DNA from: JAJCYL01 sp963664285
GTDB lineage: Bacteria; Bacteroidota; Bacteroidia; Cytophagales; Cyclobacteriaceae
Assembly (NCBI GenBank): GCA_963664285.2
Contig: CAXXNX010000069.1
Coordinates: forward strand, 14,443 to 78,442
Length of the DNA stretch: 64,000 bases
Direction of reading: 5' to 3'
Part shown: positions 7,997-18,426 of the stretch, one piece after another
How positions within the stretch are numbered: the first letter of the stretch is position 1
Layout: each line of letters begins with the position of its first letter
The notes under the pieces: model-generated
Database searches by the model: none
Seen by the model: the letters and a program-made list of their open reading frames with translations, nothing else
Told to the model about the DNA's origin: nothing
Program-made: the position numbers and the translations under genes

Positions 7997-9617
7997 CCCG
8001 AAAAATTCATAGTAGACAATAAAAAACAGGCATAAATTGCTTATATTGAGATAGTTAGACAACAAAATAAGCAATTAATTTATGCCTGAATATAAGGAAA
8101 AAGATACCGTATTTTATCGAGGAAAACAAGCTTTTAAATTTGATTTTTCAGCATCAGCGATTAGCTCAGACGGAGCGATATTGTTAAGTGAAAAAGTAGA
8201 GAGAAAGACTGGTCTATTAAAAAGCTTCGCCGCACTGATTCCTGACTATCGAAACCCCTTTTTTATCGAATACACTTATGAAGAAATGCTTCGCCAACGG
8301 GTGTTTTTAATGATGCAGGGCTATCAGGATTGCAATGACGAACAAAAACTCCGAGAGGATCCGGTGATCCGTAAAGTACTAGATAGCGGATTATGTTCCC
8401 AGCCTACTTTAAGTCGATTTGAAAACAAGGCCGATCGGAGTCTGATCTACCAGATGAGTCAATGGTTTGTAGACCGTTATGTAGAGGAGTTGAGAGAGAA
8501 GACTGGTCAAATCATCATTGATGTAGATGGTACCGATGACCCTACTCATGGATCCCAACAACTCAGTTTGTATAATGGCTATTATGGACAGACTATGTAC
8601 CATGAGTTGTTCTTTAAGGACGGGAACACCGGTCAGGTCATTTTACCAGTACTACGTCCGGGCAATTGTCACTCCAACAAATGGTTTGTGGCCTTATTGA
8701 AAAGGATTGTCATTAAAATCAGAAAAAAACTGCCCTCAGTAAAGATCCTTATTCGAGCGGATAGTGGCTTTTCAGGAGCATCTTTTTATCGGATAGCTAA
8801 GCAGTTTGACCTTCAATTTTGTTTAGGTATTAGTAGTAATGAAGTTTTAAAGACTTTTACCAAACAGACTATCATTGAAGTAAAAAAGGAATATGCTTCA
8901 AAAATCATCAAACATCAAGAGTTTGTTGGCCCGTTTACTTACCAGGCCAAAAGCTGGGATCGTTCTGAAAAGCTGTACACCAAAGTGGAGTCTACCGGAA
9001 AAGGAATGAATGTCCGTTACTTTGTGAGCAACTTTGAAGCGATGACCGCTCAACAGATTTACTTTGATTTTTATGTCAAGCGAGGTGATGCCAGTGAAAA
9101 TCGAATAAAGGAACTCAAAAACATGACTTATTCCGACCGGCTTTCCTGTCATCGCTACTGGGCCAATTTCATGCGTTTAATCATCGCTACCCTCTGTTAT
9201 GAAATGTTCCGGCAGATTAAATTATTAATTGCCAAAACAAAACACCACTTTGCTAAACGATGGCAAGTGGACAATATCCGGCTTTACCTGATGAAGGTTG
9301 GGGCGTGCCTAAAAGAAAGGAAAAGATCATTGACAATACAATTCTCAAGAGCCTTTAGATATCAATACCTGCTGGACGATTTGCTTACGGTGAACTGACC
9401 GATCAGTTAAACAGTTTAGTTTAATCAAAAAAATGTTCTTCCATAAGAACACAATAGAGCTTTGACTGAAAATTGAAAAATTCTAACAAAAAAACGCTCT
9501 AATGTCCTTTGAAATCCAGAAACCTGGTTGATCTTCAAATTAATACATACACTCCAATCAAAAATAGTTAGCAACCCATTATTAATCCCAAAATTGGTGG
9601 CCTATGAATAATGCGGG
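7997..9617 (+). mobile_element. IS1380-family element, copy 2 (1,621 bp)
   Basis: Same ends and length as copy 1, flanked by TTAA at 7993-7996 and 9618-9621. Joining the flanks through one TTAA restores an open frame (EDSLKPSVVAK), so this is a simple insertion into the beta-propeller gene. Confidence 0.95.
8082..9398 (+). CDS. IS1380-family transposase (copy 2)
   Basis: An intact 438-residue DDE transposase, almost identical to copy 1. Private residues include Arg in VEELREK, Thr in LYTKVES and Asp in YLLDDLL. All catalytic-type motifs are kept. The start codon again lies in the fold-back hairpin (8027-8088 region). Confidence 0.95.
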   Translation: MPEYKEKDTVFYRGKQAFKFDFSASAISSDGAILLSEKVERKTGLLKSFAALIPDYRNPFFIEYTYEEMLRQRVFLMMQGYQDCNDEQKLREDPVIRKVLDSGLCSQPTLSRFENKADRSLIYQMSQWFVDRYVEELREKTGQIIIDVDGTDDPTHGSQQLSLYNGYYGQTMYHELFFKDGNTGQVILPVLRPGNCHSNKWFVALLKRIVIKIRKKLPSVKILIRADSGFSGASFYRIAKQFDLQFCLGISSNEVLKTFTKQTIIEVKKEYASKIIKHQEFVGPFTYQAKSWDRSEKLYTKVESTGKGMNVRYFVSNFEAMTAQQIYFDFYVKRGDASENRIKELKNMTYSDRLSCHRYWANFMRLIIATLCYEMFRQIKLLIAKTKHHFAKRWQVDNIRLYLMKVGACLKERKRSLTIQFSRAFRYQYLLDDLLTVN

Positions 9618-11558
9618 TTAAACCTAGTGTCGTTGCGAAAATTAAAACCGGGCATTTGGTGGGTGCTTTAATTGACAGCATTCCTGCTGTTGGAGGTTCA
9701 AGTCCCAATTCAATTGTTGCTACAAAAGACTATGTATTTGTAAGTAACGGTGCCAATGACAACATCTCGGTCATTTCTATTGAACAGGATTCAGTAGTCA
9801 ACACCATTTTTCTTAAGCCCGATGATCGTATTAAACAATTTCGAGGCGTTATCCCTTTTGGACTGGCCTTAAGTCCTGACCAAAAACGGTTATATGTTGC
9901 CGAATCTGGTATCAATGCAATTGCCGTCATAAATGTTGCTGATTTAAAAGTCATGGGACATATCCCCACGGGTTGGTTTCCTTCAAAAGTGGAAGTTAGC
10001 AATGATGGTAAAAAATTAATCATTGCGAATGCTAAAGGTTATGGTAGTGGACCCAATGGAGGAGCGGCTTTCGAACAAAGAAATGAAGGCAGCTATATTG
10101 GATCTCTGATGAAAGGAACTGTCCAGATAGTTGATATACCAAATGACAAAAAATTAATGGAGATGACCAAACAGGTTATTTCGAACAACTTTCAATTCGC
10201 AAAAGCCGATGATGCTGTTTTCAAGAACCGGAAAAATAATCCGATCCCCTTATACCCAGGAGAGAAAGAAAGTCCAATAAAGCATATCGTATTTATATCG
10301 AAAGAAAACAGAACCTATGATGAAGTATTTGGTCAAATTGAAAAAGGTAATGGAGATTCAACAATTGCCCGCTATGCCAGAACTACCGGTTTTTTTAATA
10401 GAGCAAAAACAGACTCCATTTCAAGTACAACAGTGATGCCAAACCATTTGGCTCTGGCCAGGCAGTTTGGCATTTCTGATAATTTTTATGTGGATGCTGA
10501 TCACTCTGCGGATGGTCATCGATGGTTGGTAAACACCTACCCGAATGAGTGGTGTGAAACATCTACAACTGCCAGTTATGGGGGCAATCGAAACTTTAAG
10601 GAGGACTCAAAAGCTCCGGGTGTTTTTGCCATGAACGGCGCAGCAGGAGCCATTTATCCTGAAGATTATAACGAAGCAGGTTCCATGTGGGATCATCTGG
10701 AACGTCATAGTGTGGACTTCTATAATTTTGGTTTTAGTATTATGTTCGAACCTGCACTTTACAAGGCTGAATATAAATATTCTGGCATTCATCATTACGT
10801 GAATTACCCAATGCCCCAGCCTCTTTTTGAACGAACTTCAAAAATGTATCCAACCTATAATATGGCGATACCGAATCAATTCAGAATAGATCAGTTTATT
10901 AAAGAATTTGATGATAAGTGGATGAATGGGCAGGATGTTATGCCTGCATTTATAACCGTTATAATCCCAAATGACCACGGAGCCGGAGATCGCCAGAAGC
11001 CGGTTATCCTTTCCGGGAGAGCTATATGGCGGACAATGATTTAGCCCTTGGGCGTATTGTAGAATATCTTTCACAAACACCCTATTGGAAAAACATGCTT
11101 ATTGTTGTTACTGAAGATGATGCGCAAAACGGTGTTGATCACATTGATGCACATCGCAGTATATTAATGTTAGTTTCCCCCTGGGTAAAAAGAGACTATG
11201 TGGGTCATGTACATTATAGTTTTGGTAGCTTGTTTAAATCGTTTTGGAATATTTTTAGGCTTACCCTATTTAAATCAATATGATGCAGGAGCGACAGATT
11301 TAAGTGATTTTTTTACGGATACTCCAAATTTCAAACCTTACGATGCTTTAGAAGTTAATAATGCAATATTCGATCCTCAAAAAGCACTTGACCCATTTGA
11401 TGAAAAATTTGATTGGAAAGCAGTAAAAGAATCCCCGAAAATTGATAATGTAAAAGATATGTTTCGTGAAAGTAAAGAACAGGATAAAGACCGATTGGAA
11501 AACAGAGAGAAAACTAATTAAAGAGATTCCTTTTCATTATGTACAAAAGTGTTAAAAA

Positions 11559-11588
11559 TAAGCACGAAAACACTAAGCACGAAAACAC
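11559..11588. repeat. 15-bp tandem repeat (two units)
   Basis: TAAGCACGAAAACAC occurs twice in a row (11559-11573 and 11574-11588), just after the broken phosphoesterase gene. A short hairpin (CAACTGC/GCAGTTG) lies near 11614-11631. The rest of 11522-11919 has only small unconvincing frames. Confidence 0.6.
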
Positions 11589-12708
11589 AACGACGTCATG
11601 TATCAATAAATTAACCAGCAACTGCTACGCAGTTGACTAAAAATAGACGTCTGAGGGAGTTAGATTTTGAAGTGATTCGTGGTAGCGGCGGTTGTTGTAA
11701 TAGTCACTGCACATTACCTGATCATTTCATAATAACAACTTCGAAATTTCGTAGTTCATCGTTTCTATCAAATGAAGGCCTATTACTGCATCATCACTTT
11801 ACTTACTTACCGGCCATTCAACAATGAAGGCCAATGAAATCACCTTGATCAACGGAATGTCATCCGCATTTTGGATTTGAGGATGAAGGGTCGCTATTAA
11901 ATTTATCCGTTTACTTTGTCTATTCATTTTTTAACGGTTTAGCATCTAATTTCCATTCCTCCCTCACAGGAATATCAAGATGCTTTAAAATTGTTGGTAC
12001 AATAGATGTTTGAGGAATTAATGTTTCTAAATCTTTATATGATTTGATTGTTTTTTGATTACTACTGTTTTTAAATAAATCATTCCCTTCTTTATTCATG
12101 CCAACAAAAATTGTTTTTTGATTTATTTCTTGCTTTCCATGTCCTCTACCTTTATCATCTCGTCCATGGTCTGTAACAATCATTACCAACCAATCTTCAT
12201 TGTATTTATTTTCACGCTTTTTTATAGCTATAAGAATATTCCCTATGATTGAATCAGTTTCTTCTATCTTTTCAGAGTATTGTTTTCCAAAACCGTTAAC
12301 GTGGCCTATATGATCAATCTCATCCAATTGAATAAAGCCAAAATCCGGACCATATTCTGTGATTTGATCAATCGTTAATTTACTGGACAAAATATCATTC
12401 CCCCCAATTGTTGCAAAATTTACTTCGTACATATCTTGTTTTAATAATAAATTCAATCCTTTCCAGGTAGAAACACTAATGGTATAGTAGTCTTTATTAT
12501 GCTCTCTAATAAATTTAAAAATACTGGGGGCTTTGCAGAGCTTTTCTTTTGTATTGATTTTAAATATTATGCTGATCATACCAAACACCAGTTAAGATAC
12601 TCATCCAGCCTGGAGAACTTACCGTACTTTGTTCTGACGGTGTTCCATAAATACCTCCTGTATATCCTTTTTTAATATTGAATTTATCTAAGTTAGGAGT
12701 TTGTAAGT

Positions 12709-13713
12709 TCAAGTAATAAGTGCAATTTTCCTTTGTAGCACTTGCTTTGCGTTTAGGTAATTAAATTTTCTAACAGGGCGTTCATTGATTTTGTTTTCAA
12801 CAACTTTGATTTGCTCCTCTGTAACAAATCTAATATCTGTTTTCTTAGGATAAAACCTTCTGATTATCCCAATCCTATTTTCAACTGTCCTTTTATCCTG
12901 ACTAGTATAGGGACGAGTGAAATAGGCATCCACATCAAGGGATTGAGCAATCAACTCATGTTTAGAAAATGCCATATCATTATCAAAAGTGAGTGTTTCC
13001 AGTTTGTGTTTATCCTGAGAGAGTTCCTCCACAATAGCTTCGGCCATTTGATCGGCATTTTTACTGTGCATCTTTCTGATTCTGGTAAAAAGACTTGCTC
13101 GGTCTGTCATCACCAACAAAGAGCCTTTGTGGTTTTTACCCATCATTAAATCGACTTCTATATCTCCCAATCGTTCCCTTTTGTTAATGATCTGGGGTCG
13201 CTGTTCAATTGATACCCTATTCGGGATAATACCTCTACGATCTTTTCTGTTTCCTCGTTTGCGCCTTCGTTTGCCATGTTTTAGATATGTGTATAGTTGT
13301 TTGTATTCTTGGTTCTCCTGGTGGTTGGTGTGCTTACATTCCCATATCCATTGGTAAATCCATTCATGGCTAAGTGGACATTCTCTCGTTTTCTTTCCCT
13401 GATGGCTGATCAATTCAGGACTCCATCTATCTTCTTGGAGCCGGTTAACTATCCAGTCTTTCATGGGTTTGGTGAAAATCACTCTTTTTGGCTTTTCTTG
13501 ATGACGAAGATTGGTCCTCCTTTGTGCATTTGCTGTTCGATAGACACCAGCTCCCTACCTCTTGAACCCACAATTTCGCTTAAGCTCACGTGAGATCGTA
13601 GATGGGTGAAAATGAACGATACAGGCAATCTCCTTTTGAGTAGCTCCTGTTTTCAATAATGCTTCAATTTGATACCTTTGATCAATACTGAGATGTGTGT
13701 AGTTTTTTGACAT
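12709..13713 (-). pseudogene. IS30-family transposase, frameshifted near the N-terminus
   Basis: The gene starts at ATG 13713 (SKNYTHLSIDQRYQIEALLK). Compared with copy 1 it has one extra T after SRELKRN and one G fewer about 16 bases later. The two changes would restore the frame, but a TAG falls between them (NCGFKR stop). The remaining 257 residues from 13482 hold the whole catalytic half (GDIEVDLMMG, TLTFDNDMAF, TVENRIGIIRRFYPKKT). Re-initiation could yield a catalytic domain without its DNA-binding half. By itself it should be inactive. Confidence 0.82.
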
Positions 13714-13745
13714 TTTGCAATCCAAAGATTGCACTGTTCAGGCTT

Positions 13746-13785
13746 TTGAAGGTGAAAAAGCCCTTAAAAGCTTTTTCACCTTCAA
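13746..13785 (-). terminator. Strong hairpin at the IS30 left end, upstream of the transposase
   Basis: TTGAAGGTGAAAAAGC (13746-13761) pairs perfectly with GCTTTTTCACCTTCAA (13770-13785) across an 8-base loop. It lies between the IS end and the transposase start. It could stop or hide transcripts that read in from the host gene. Copy 1 has lost about 28 bases here, leaving only one arm. Confidence 0.5.
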
Positions 13786-14297
13786 TTGCACTTATTAGTT
13801 GATCTCAGCGTTTTGTTTAGTGTTATTTGTTCGTATTGTAATCCATCAATACCAATTAAAAGGGCTTTCTTTTTTTGACCATAAATGACATAGTTAAATG
13901 AAATTATAATTAAGAGTAAAAATAGTTTTTTAGAATACATGGTATTTAGATTTTAATTATTTTAGATCAAGGACATTTTCAGCTTGCACAAAGTAACTGT
14001 GCAAGCTTATCTTTTAGGTAAGCTATAGACAAGGGTAACTACATTCGTATTGGCTTCAATTGCTCGAAATCTATCATGAACTATTCTCCATGAAAAATAA
14101 TGAGGAAAAAAATATTAATCAAATGGCATCATGCTTCAAAATTTTAGTATAGCGGCTGTAATCATCTAGAATGTTGGACAGGTTAATACCAACCCCAGCC
14201 CATAATCTCAAAGTAGGTGAAGTCTGTTTGCCGCATCTGATTGCAACGAATAGACTTCTCATATTTTTAAAAAATTTACTTGAACGACAAATATTAT

Positions 14298-15586
14298 TTA
14301 CAAGGTTTTTAGGCTATTTTCAATTATTGCCAAACCTTTTTCCAATGTATCATCTGTTACGGTGAAGGGCACCAATACCCTCACGACATTTGAATAGGTA
14401 CCAGCAGTGATCATAGAAAGTTTATGTTTACGGTAATAATCAGCAAGTTTTGCGGTCATTTCTGTTGCTGGTGTTTTACTCGCTTTATCCTTAACCAATT
14501 CAAAAGCTACCATTGCGCCAAGTCCTCTTACTTCACCTACATAAGGTGATTGTTTTTCAAATTTCTTGAATGCCGCATATATTTTCTCCCCGACTACTTT
14601 CCCTCTCGCCAAAAGGCCGTCTTCCAACACCTCAATGGTAGCGAGAGCGGCTGCGCAGGCCAGTGGATTGCCACCATAGGTGCCGCCAAGCCCTCCCACC
14701 TGTTTGAGGCATCCATAATATCAGATCTTCCAGTAACTGCACTAATTGGCATACCGGAGGCTATGGATTTGGATAACGTGATAATGTCATAATCAATATC
14801 GAAGCAATCTGCGGCAAACATCTCTCCGGTGCGCCCAAATCCGCTTTGAATCTCATCAATGATTGTGAGAATACCATAAGATTGAGTCAATGCTCTTAGT
14901 TCATTGTAAAAAGCCGCATCCGCATGAATAAAACCACCTTCGCCCTGAATCGGCTCATAAATAACAGCCGCAATGGATTCGGGATCAACTGTATCCTTAA
15001 AGGATTTTCTAAGTGCATCCAAGGAAATTTCATTGGCCTTTGCTTGGTCGCCCTCGCTCAATCGATATGCATTGGGAAAAGGAATACGGTAAATATCATT
15101 CAACAATGGGCCATACCCTTTTTTGCACGGGTCGACTTTCGACGTTAAGCTCATACAAATATGCGTTCGACCGTGAAAAGCATTGTCAAAACAGAGAATA
15201 CCCGATCTACTGGTAAATCTCCTCGCAATCTTTATCGCATTCTCTACAGCCTCAGCACCAGAATTTGCTAACATGGTTTTCTTTTGGAAATTGCCAGGCG
15301 TTATTTGGTTAAGTTTATCTGCAAGCTTTATATATCCTTCATACATGGAGACGTGAAAACATGAATAAATTAATTTATCAGCTTGTTCTTTGATGGCACT
15401 CACCACCTTATCGTGACAATGACCAGCGTTGAGCACGCCAATCCCTCCAGCAAAATCTATCCATTCGCTACCATCAATATCCCTAATGATGGCACCTTTA
15501 GCAGACTCAACGATACAATCACTAAGATTAAAGACACCTTGAGGTATGGCGTTTTTGCGCAGCGTTAACAATTCTTGTTTGTTCAT
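14298..15586 (-). pseudogene. gabT: Class III aminotransferase (GABA aminotransferase-like), one frameshift
   Basis: The N-terminal part from ATG 15586 has the PLP-enzyme layout: GGIGVLNAGHCHDKV, then NSGAEAVENAIKIAR, then IIDEIQSGFGRTGEMF, then the lysine motif ITLSKSIASGMP. At about 14700 one A is missing from DAS(K)QVGGLGG, so the C-terminal part (GGTYGGNPLACAAALATIEV to the end) is in another frame. Total length without the shift would be about 430 residues, normal for 4-aminobutyrate or related omega-amino acid aminotransferases. It follows the permease gene by 9 bases in the same direction, so the pair is an operon for uptake and transamination of an amino compound. The lost A lies in a short A run, so a sequencing error is possible. 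Confidence 0.8.
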
Positions 15587-15595
15587 AATTAAGTA

Positions 15596-16996
15596 TTAAC
15601 CTGTAATATGATGATCCATTTTGCTTTTTATAGTCACTCTGCTATAAACCCGAGTTGCCCAAGCGTAAAATGCCCACCCAATAAGCAGCCAACAACCGAT
15701 GATTAACCACTCAATCCTATTAAGAGCCGAGGAGTTTCCCGGTAAGTATAAATACACCAAACATAGACTGAGCACGAAAGCCGCTACACCTATCGATTTT
15801 CCTTGAGCAACTTTAAAAGGACGCGTCATGAGAGGTTCCTTTTTTCTAAGCTGATAAAAAGAAAGGGATACCAGACTCCAGGACACCACAATACCTAGCC
15901 CTCCGGCATTAACCAGCCAGCCCATTGCCTCCTTTCCAAACAATGATGCGATTATCGATGTAAATGTAACAAAGACAATGGCTGTAACCGGTGATTTGTA
16001 TTTAGGGTGCAAAACTGCAAATGCCCTAGGTAGCATATCTGAATTGCCCATAGCATAGATGACCCGAGTTGCCCCCATAAAAAAGCTGTTCCAGCTTGTG
16101 ATAATCCCGGCCAGTCCAGCCAAGATAAGCAGGTTTTTCGCCCAGGCACCCATGTAGATCTTTTCCATAGCGGAAGCTGGTGCAAGTGTGTTTCCTTGTA
16201 ATTCTGCCGTGGTAAGAGTGGTTCCCACACTATATATAATGGCAGTATACCAAAAAATGGCGAGTAAAACAGAAAAGATCAAAACCTTTCCAATTTGCTT
16301 ATAGGGCAAATTGATTTCTTCAGCCGTTTGAGGGATCACGTCAAATCCCACAAACATAAAAGGGGTCATCACTAAGACGGTCATTAATCCAATGGACATT
16401 TTTTCTGTATCCCAAATTTCCGAGGAAGCAACCTCCGATTGAGTCGAAAACATACTCCCAAAAATTAACATGAGCCCAACGATTATAATTAGGACGGTAA
16501 AGATCGTCTGAATAAATGCAGCTGATTTTACCCCCAAATAATTAGTCAGCGCGATAAGAAGGGAGCCTATGATCCCAACTGCAACCCAACCGAAATAGAT
16601 TGGTTGACCATTGATCATCCATATGGGATCACTTTGCGAAAGTGGCAGGATGTTTTCCAGTACAACCGGGAGCGCAACGGCCTCAAATGCACATACAGAC
16701 ACATAACCAAGAATGATAAACCAGGTGCAGAGAAAAGATGCGTCAACACCTAAACCGCGATAACTAAAGATGTGTTCTCCACCCACTTTAGGCATTGCTG
16801 CTGTTAACTCCGCGTAGGTTAAGCCCACCAGCGCAACAATCATTCCTCCAATCAAGAATGCTGAAACCGCACCCAAGACTCCAGCCTTAATGATCCAATC
16901 TCCGGTCATCACCACCCAACCCCAACCAATCATGGCGCCAAAAGACAAAGTAAAAATGTCCCATTTGCCTAGGACTCGCTTAAAATTAGAACTCAT
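15596..16996 (-). CDS. APC-family amino acid permease
   Basis: An intact membrane protein of about 466 residues with roughly 12 hydrophobic segments. The first helix contains FTLSFGAMIGWGWVVM, the APC-type unwound-helix motif, followed by GLTYAELTAAMPKVGGEHIFSYR. ATG 16996 is preferred over the in-frame TTG 17002. It is the first gene of an operon with the class III aminotransferase, which suggests import of GABA, putrescine, ethanolamine or a similar amine. The substrate cannot be read from sequence. Confidence 0.85.
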   Translation of the reverse strand: MSSNFKRVLGKWDIFTLSFGAMIGWGWVVMTGDWIIKAGVLGAVSAFLIGGMIVALVGLTYAELTAAMPKVGGEHIFSYRGLGVDASFLCTWFIILGYVSVCAFEAVALPVVLENILPLSQSDPIWMINGQPIYFGWVAVGIIGSLLIALTNYLGVKSAAFIQTIFTVLIIIVGLMLIFGSMFSTQSEVASSEIWDTEKMSIGLMTVLVMTPFMFVGFDVIPQTAEEINLPYKQIGKVLIFSVLLAIFWYTAIIYSVGTTLTTAELQGNTLAPASAMEKIYMGAWAKNLLILAGLAGIITSWNSFFMGATRVIYAMGNSDMLPRAFAVLHPKYKSPVTAIVFVTFTSIIASLFGKEAMGWLVNAGGLGIVVSWSLVSLSFYQLRKKEPLMTRPFKVAQGKSIGVAAFVLSLCLVYLYLPGNSSALNRIEWLIIGCWLLIGWAFYAWATRVYSRVTIKSKMDHHITG

Positions 16997-17218
16997 ATAC
17001 AATACTTATACATTGTACTTGCATAACCAATTATTCGATTTCCAAAAATATGCTGATATTCATTGAATTTAGTGAATCATAAGCTAGCGATTCTGTCAGC
17101 CTAACTCTTTCGGCGGAACAGTTATGTCCATTTCGCAATCTTCATTCTTGAATGGGATTCAAATACTAAATAATCTTTGTTTGGCTACCGATTTTCCCAA
17201 AATTACCCCCTAAGGAAC

Positions 17219-17249
17219 TACCCGTTTTTGATAAAATACCCGTAGGGTA
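17219..17249. promoter_or_regulatory. Possible operator: repeated TACCCGT with a palindrome
   Basis: In the divergent gap between the permease and lyase genes, TACCCGT occurs at 17219-17225 and again at 17237-17243. The second copy is part of the palindrome TACCCGTAGGGTA (17237-17249). The pattern resembles sites of LuxR-type regulators. No regulator gene is adjacent, and no clear promoter was identified in the rest of 17003-17450. Confidence 0.3.
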
Positions 17250-17450
17250 ACAGTTCATGCATCGTCCAACTTAGTGATATAGAATATTTGCTTGCAATCC
17301 TTATCTTTATCCCACTTGCATCACAGTTCTACTCTTCTCAATCTATAGTGCTACTATATTGTTCAGTGCAATTAAACATGACCATAAATAATAATATTAT
17401 GAAACCTTATTCTTATCTTAAATTTATCCTTGAGATACATCAATTATAGA

Positions 17451-18380
17451 ATGACGAACAAAAAATTTGAAAGCATCCCTGTAATGCTCACGCCGTTTAA
17501 AGCGAATGGAGAGGTTGATTTTGAGGCATTAAGGCAGTTAACGGAATTTTATATGAATACTGGCTCTACAGGCCTGTTTACGAATTGTCTTTCGGGTGAG
17601 ATGTTTCAGCTCAGTGAAGATGAGCGTGTAGAAGTAACAAGAACTGTGGTAGAACAGGTAAACGGTAGGCAAAAAGTGGTGGCCACAGGAACATTCGGGT
17701 ATGATCAGGATAAAAATATTGATTTTATAAAAAGGATATATGATACCGGTGTGTATGGTGTCATATTAAATTCGAATCAGTTGGCATACCAATCCGAGAC
17801 TGATGAGGATTGGAAGGTGAACGTTGAAAAAATATTAACAGCTACCGATAATATTGACTTGGGAGTCTATGAGTGTCCTATACCCTACAAGCGCCTTTTG
17901 ACTCCAAAGATAACCAAATGGCTTGGCACGACCGGCAGGTTTAAGTTTCTGAAGGATACTTCATGTAACTTGAAGGATATCAAGCTTAAACTGAAAGCTG
18001 TAGAAGGAACCCCGTTGGGTATCTACAATGCCAATATTGCCACAGGTCTGGATTCGATCAAAGAAGGGGCAAAGGGATTGGCTTCTACTGCTTCAAATTT
18101 CTATCCGGAATTCATTCACTACTTATCCGAAAGCTCAGATTTGGCGGAGGCTAATTTAAACAAGCTCAATGCTTTTATCACGGTGTTTGATACGCTCATA
18201 CATGTGTGTTATCCATTGTCTGCAAAATATTTCTTTAGAAAACGTGGTATGGAAATCAATACATTTACACGTATTGATATGGATGGTTTTACTTATCATG
18301 ATTACGTGAAGTTTGATCAATTATTTCATGTGTTTGAAGTGTTGGCTGAGGAGTTGGATATTGATGTATATAAATGGTAG
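17451..18380 (+). CDS. Dihydrodipicolinate synthase/N-acetylneuraminate lyase family aldolase
   Basis: A TIM-barrel class I aldolase of 309 residues from ATG 17451; an in-frame TTG at 17430 would add seven residues. Tyr140 (LGVYECP) and Lys168 (FKFLKDTS) match the family's catalytic Tyr and Schiff-base Lys. Such enzymes cleave or form 2-oxo acids such as sialic acid or 2-keto-3-deoxy sugar acids. Downstream are a sodium-solute symporter (46-base gap) and a sialidase-like protein, so a sialic-acid or sugar-acid lyase is more likely here than lysine biosynthesis. That is inference from context. Confidence 0.83.
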   Translation: MTNKKFESIPVMLTPFKANGEVDFEALRQLTEFYMNTGSTGLFTNCLSGEMFQLSEDERVEVTRTVVEQVNGRQKVVATGTFGYDQDKNIDFIKRIYDTGVYGVILNSNQLAYQSETDEDWKVNVEKILTATDNIDLGVYECPIPYKRLLTPKITKWLGTTGRFKFLKDTSCNLKDIKLKLKAVEGTPLGIYNANIATGLDSIKEGAKGLASTASNFYPEFIHYLSESSDLAEANLNKLNAFITVFDTLIHVCYPLSAKYFFRKRGMEINTFTRIDMDGFTYHDYVKFDQLFHVFEVLAEELDIDVYKW

Positions 18381-18426
18381 AAATGGGGCATATATTGCCA
18401 GGTATTAATTAATTAATTCTGACAGG

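Larger units (their letters stand above)
7083..11521 (+). pseudogene. Beta-propeller/phosphoesterase lipoprotein, broken by IS1380 and two frameshifts
   Basis: The gene starts at ATG 7083 with a lipoprotein signal (LLLILFTACNF, lipobox Cys near residue 19). YVTN-type beta-propeller repeats follow (GLTLSPDGN, GLAISPDNQTIYVAGG, GICLSPNEKKVYVAN), interrupted after DSL at 7996 by IS1380 copy 2. The frame resumes at 9622 (KPSVVAKIKTG) with more propeller, then a phosphoesterase domain of the phospholipase C/acid phosphatase superfamily (FISKENRTYDEVFGQ, DHSADGHRW, IPNDHGAGDR). One C is missing from a run near 10993 and one T is extra near 11255, so the tail (DNDLALGRIVEYLSQTPYWK, then DAGATDLSDFF) lies in other frames. 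Without these changes it would encode roughly 900 residues. Nonfunctional unless the indels are sequencing errors, and still split by the IS. Confidence 0.85.
12702..13809 (-). mobile_element. IS30-family element, copy 2 (1,108 bp)
   Basis: Ends match copy 1 (inward TGTAAGTTCAAGTAATAAGT on the left, GCTGAGATCAACTAATAAGT on the right). A 3-bp duplication GTT flanks it (12699-12701 and 13810-13812). Removing the IS and one GTT restores the host frame LNKTPNL, which confirms the boundaries. It carries a 16-bp hairpin missing from copy 1. Confidence 0.9.
11920..13940 (-). pseudogene. Type I phosphodiesterase/nucleotide pyrophosphatase-like protein, split by IS30
   Basis: The start is ATG at 13940-13938 with a signal peptide (KKLFLLLIIISFNYVIYGQ) followed by KKALLIGIDGLQ, the metal-binding start of the alkaline phosphatase superfamily. 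IS30 copy 2 interrupts after LNKT. The frame resumes with PNLDKFNIKKGYTGG (keeping the active-site region STVSSPGWMSILTG) and is shifted near 12560. It then continues as KAPSIFKFIREHNK to the conserved FIQLDEIDHIGHVNGFG and VTDHGRDDKGRGHG motifs, ending at 11920. The family is often exported and cleaves phosphodiester or pyrophosphate bonds. Two independent lesions make it a pseudogene. Confidence 0.82.

Noticed and set aside
11633..11827. A 64-codon frame after the phosphoesterase pseudogene
   Set aside because: Low-complexity Ser/His-rich translation without a ribosome site or family resemblance.
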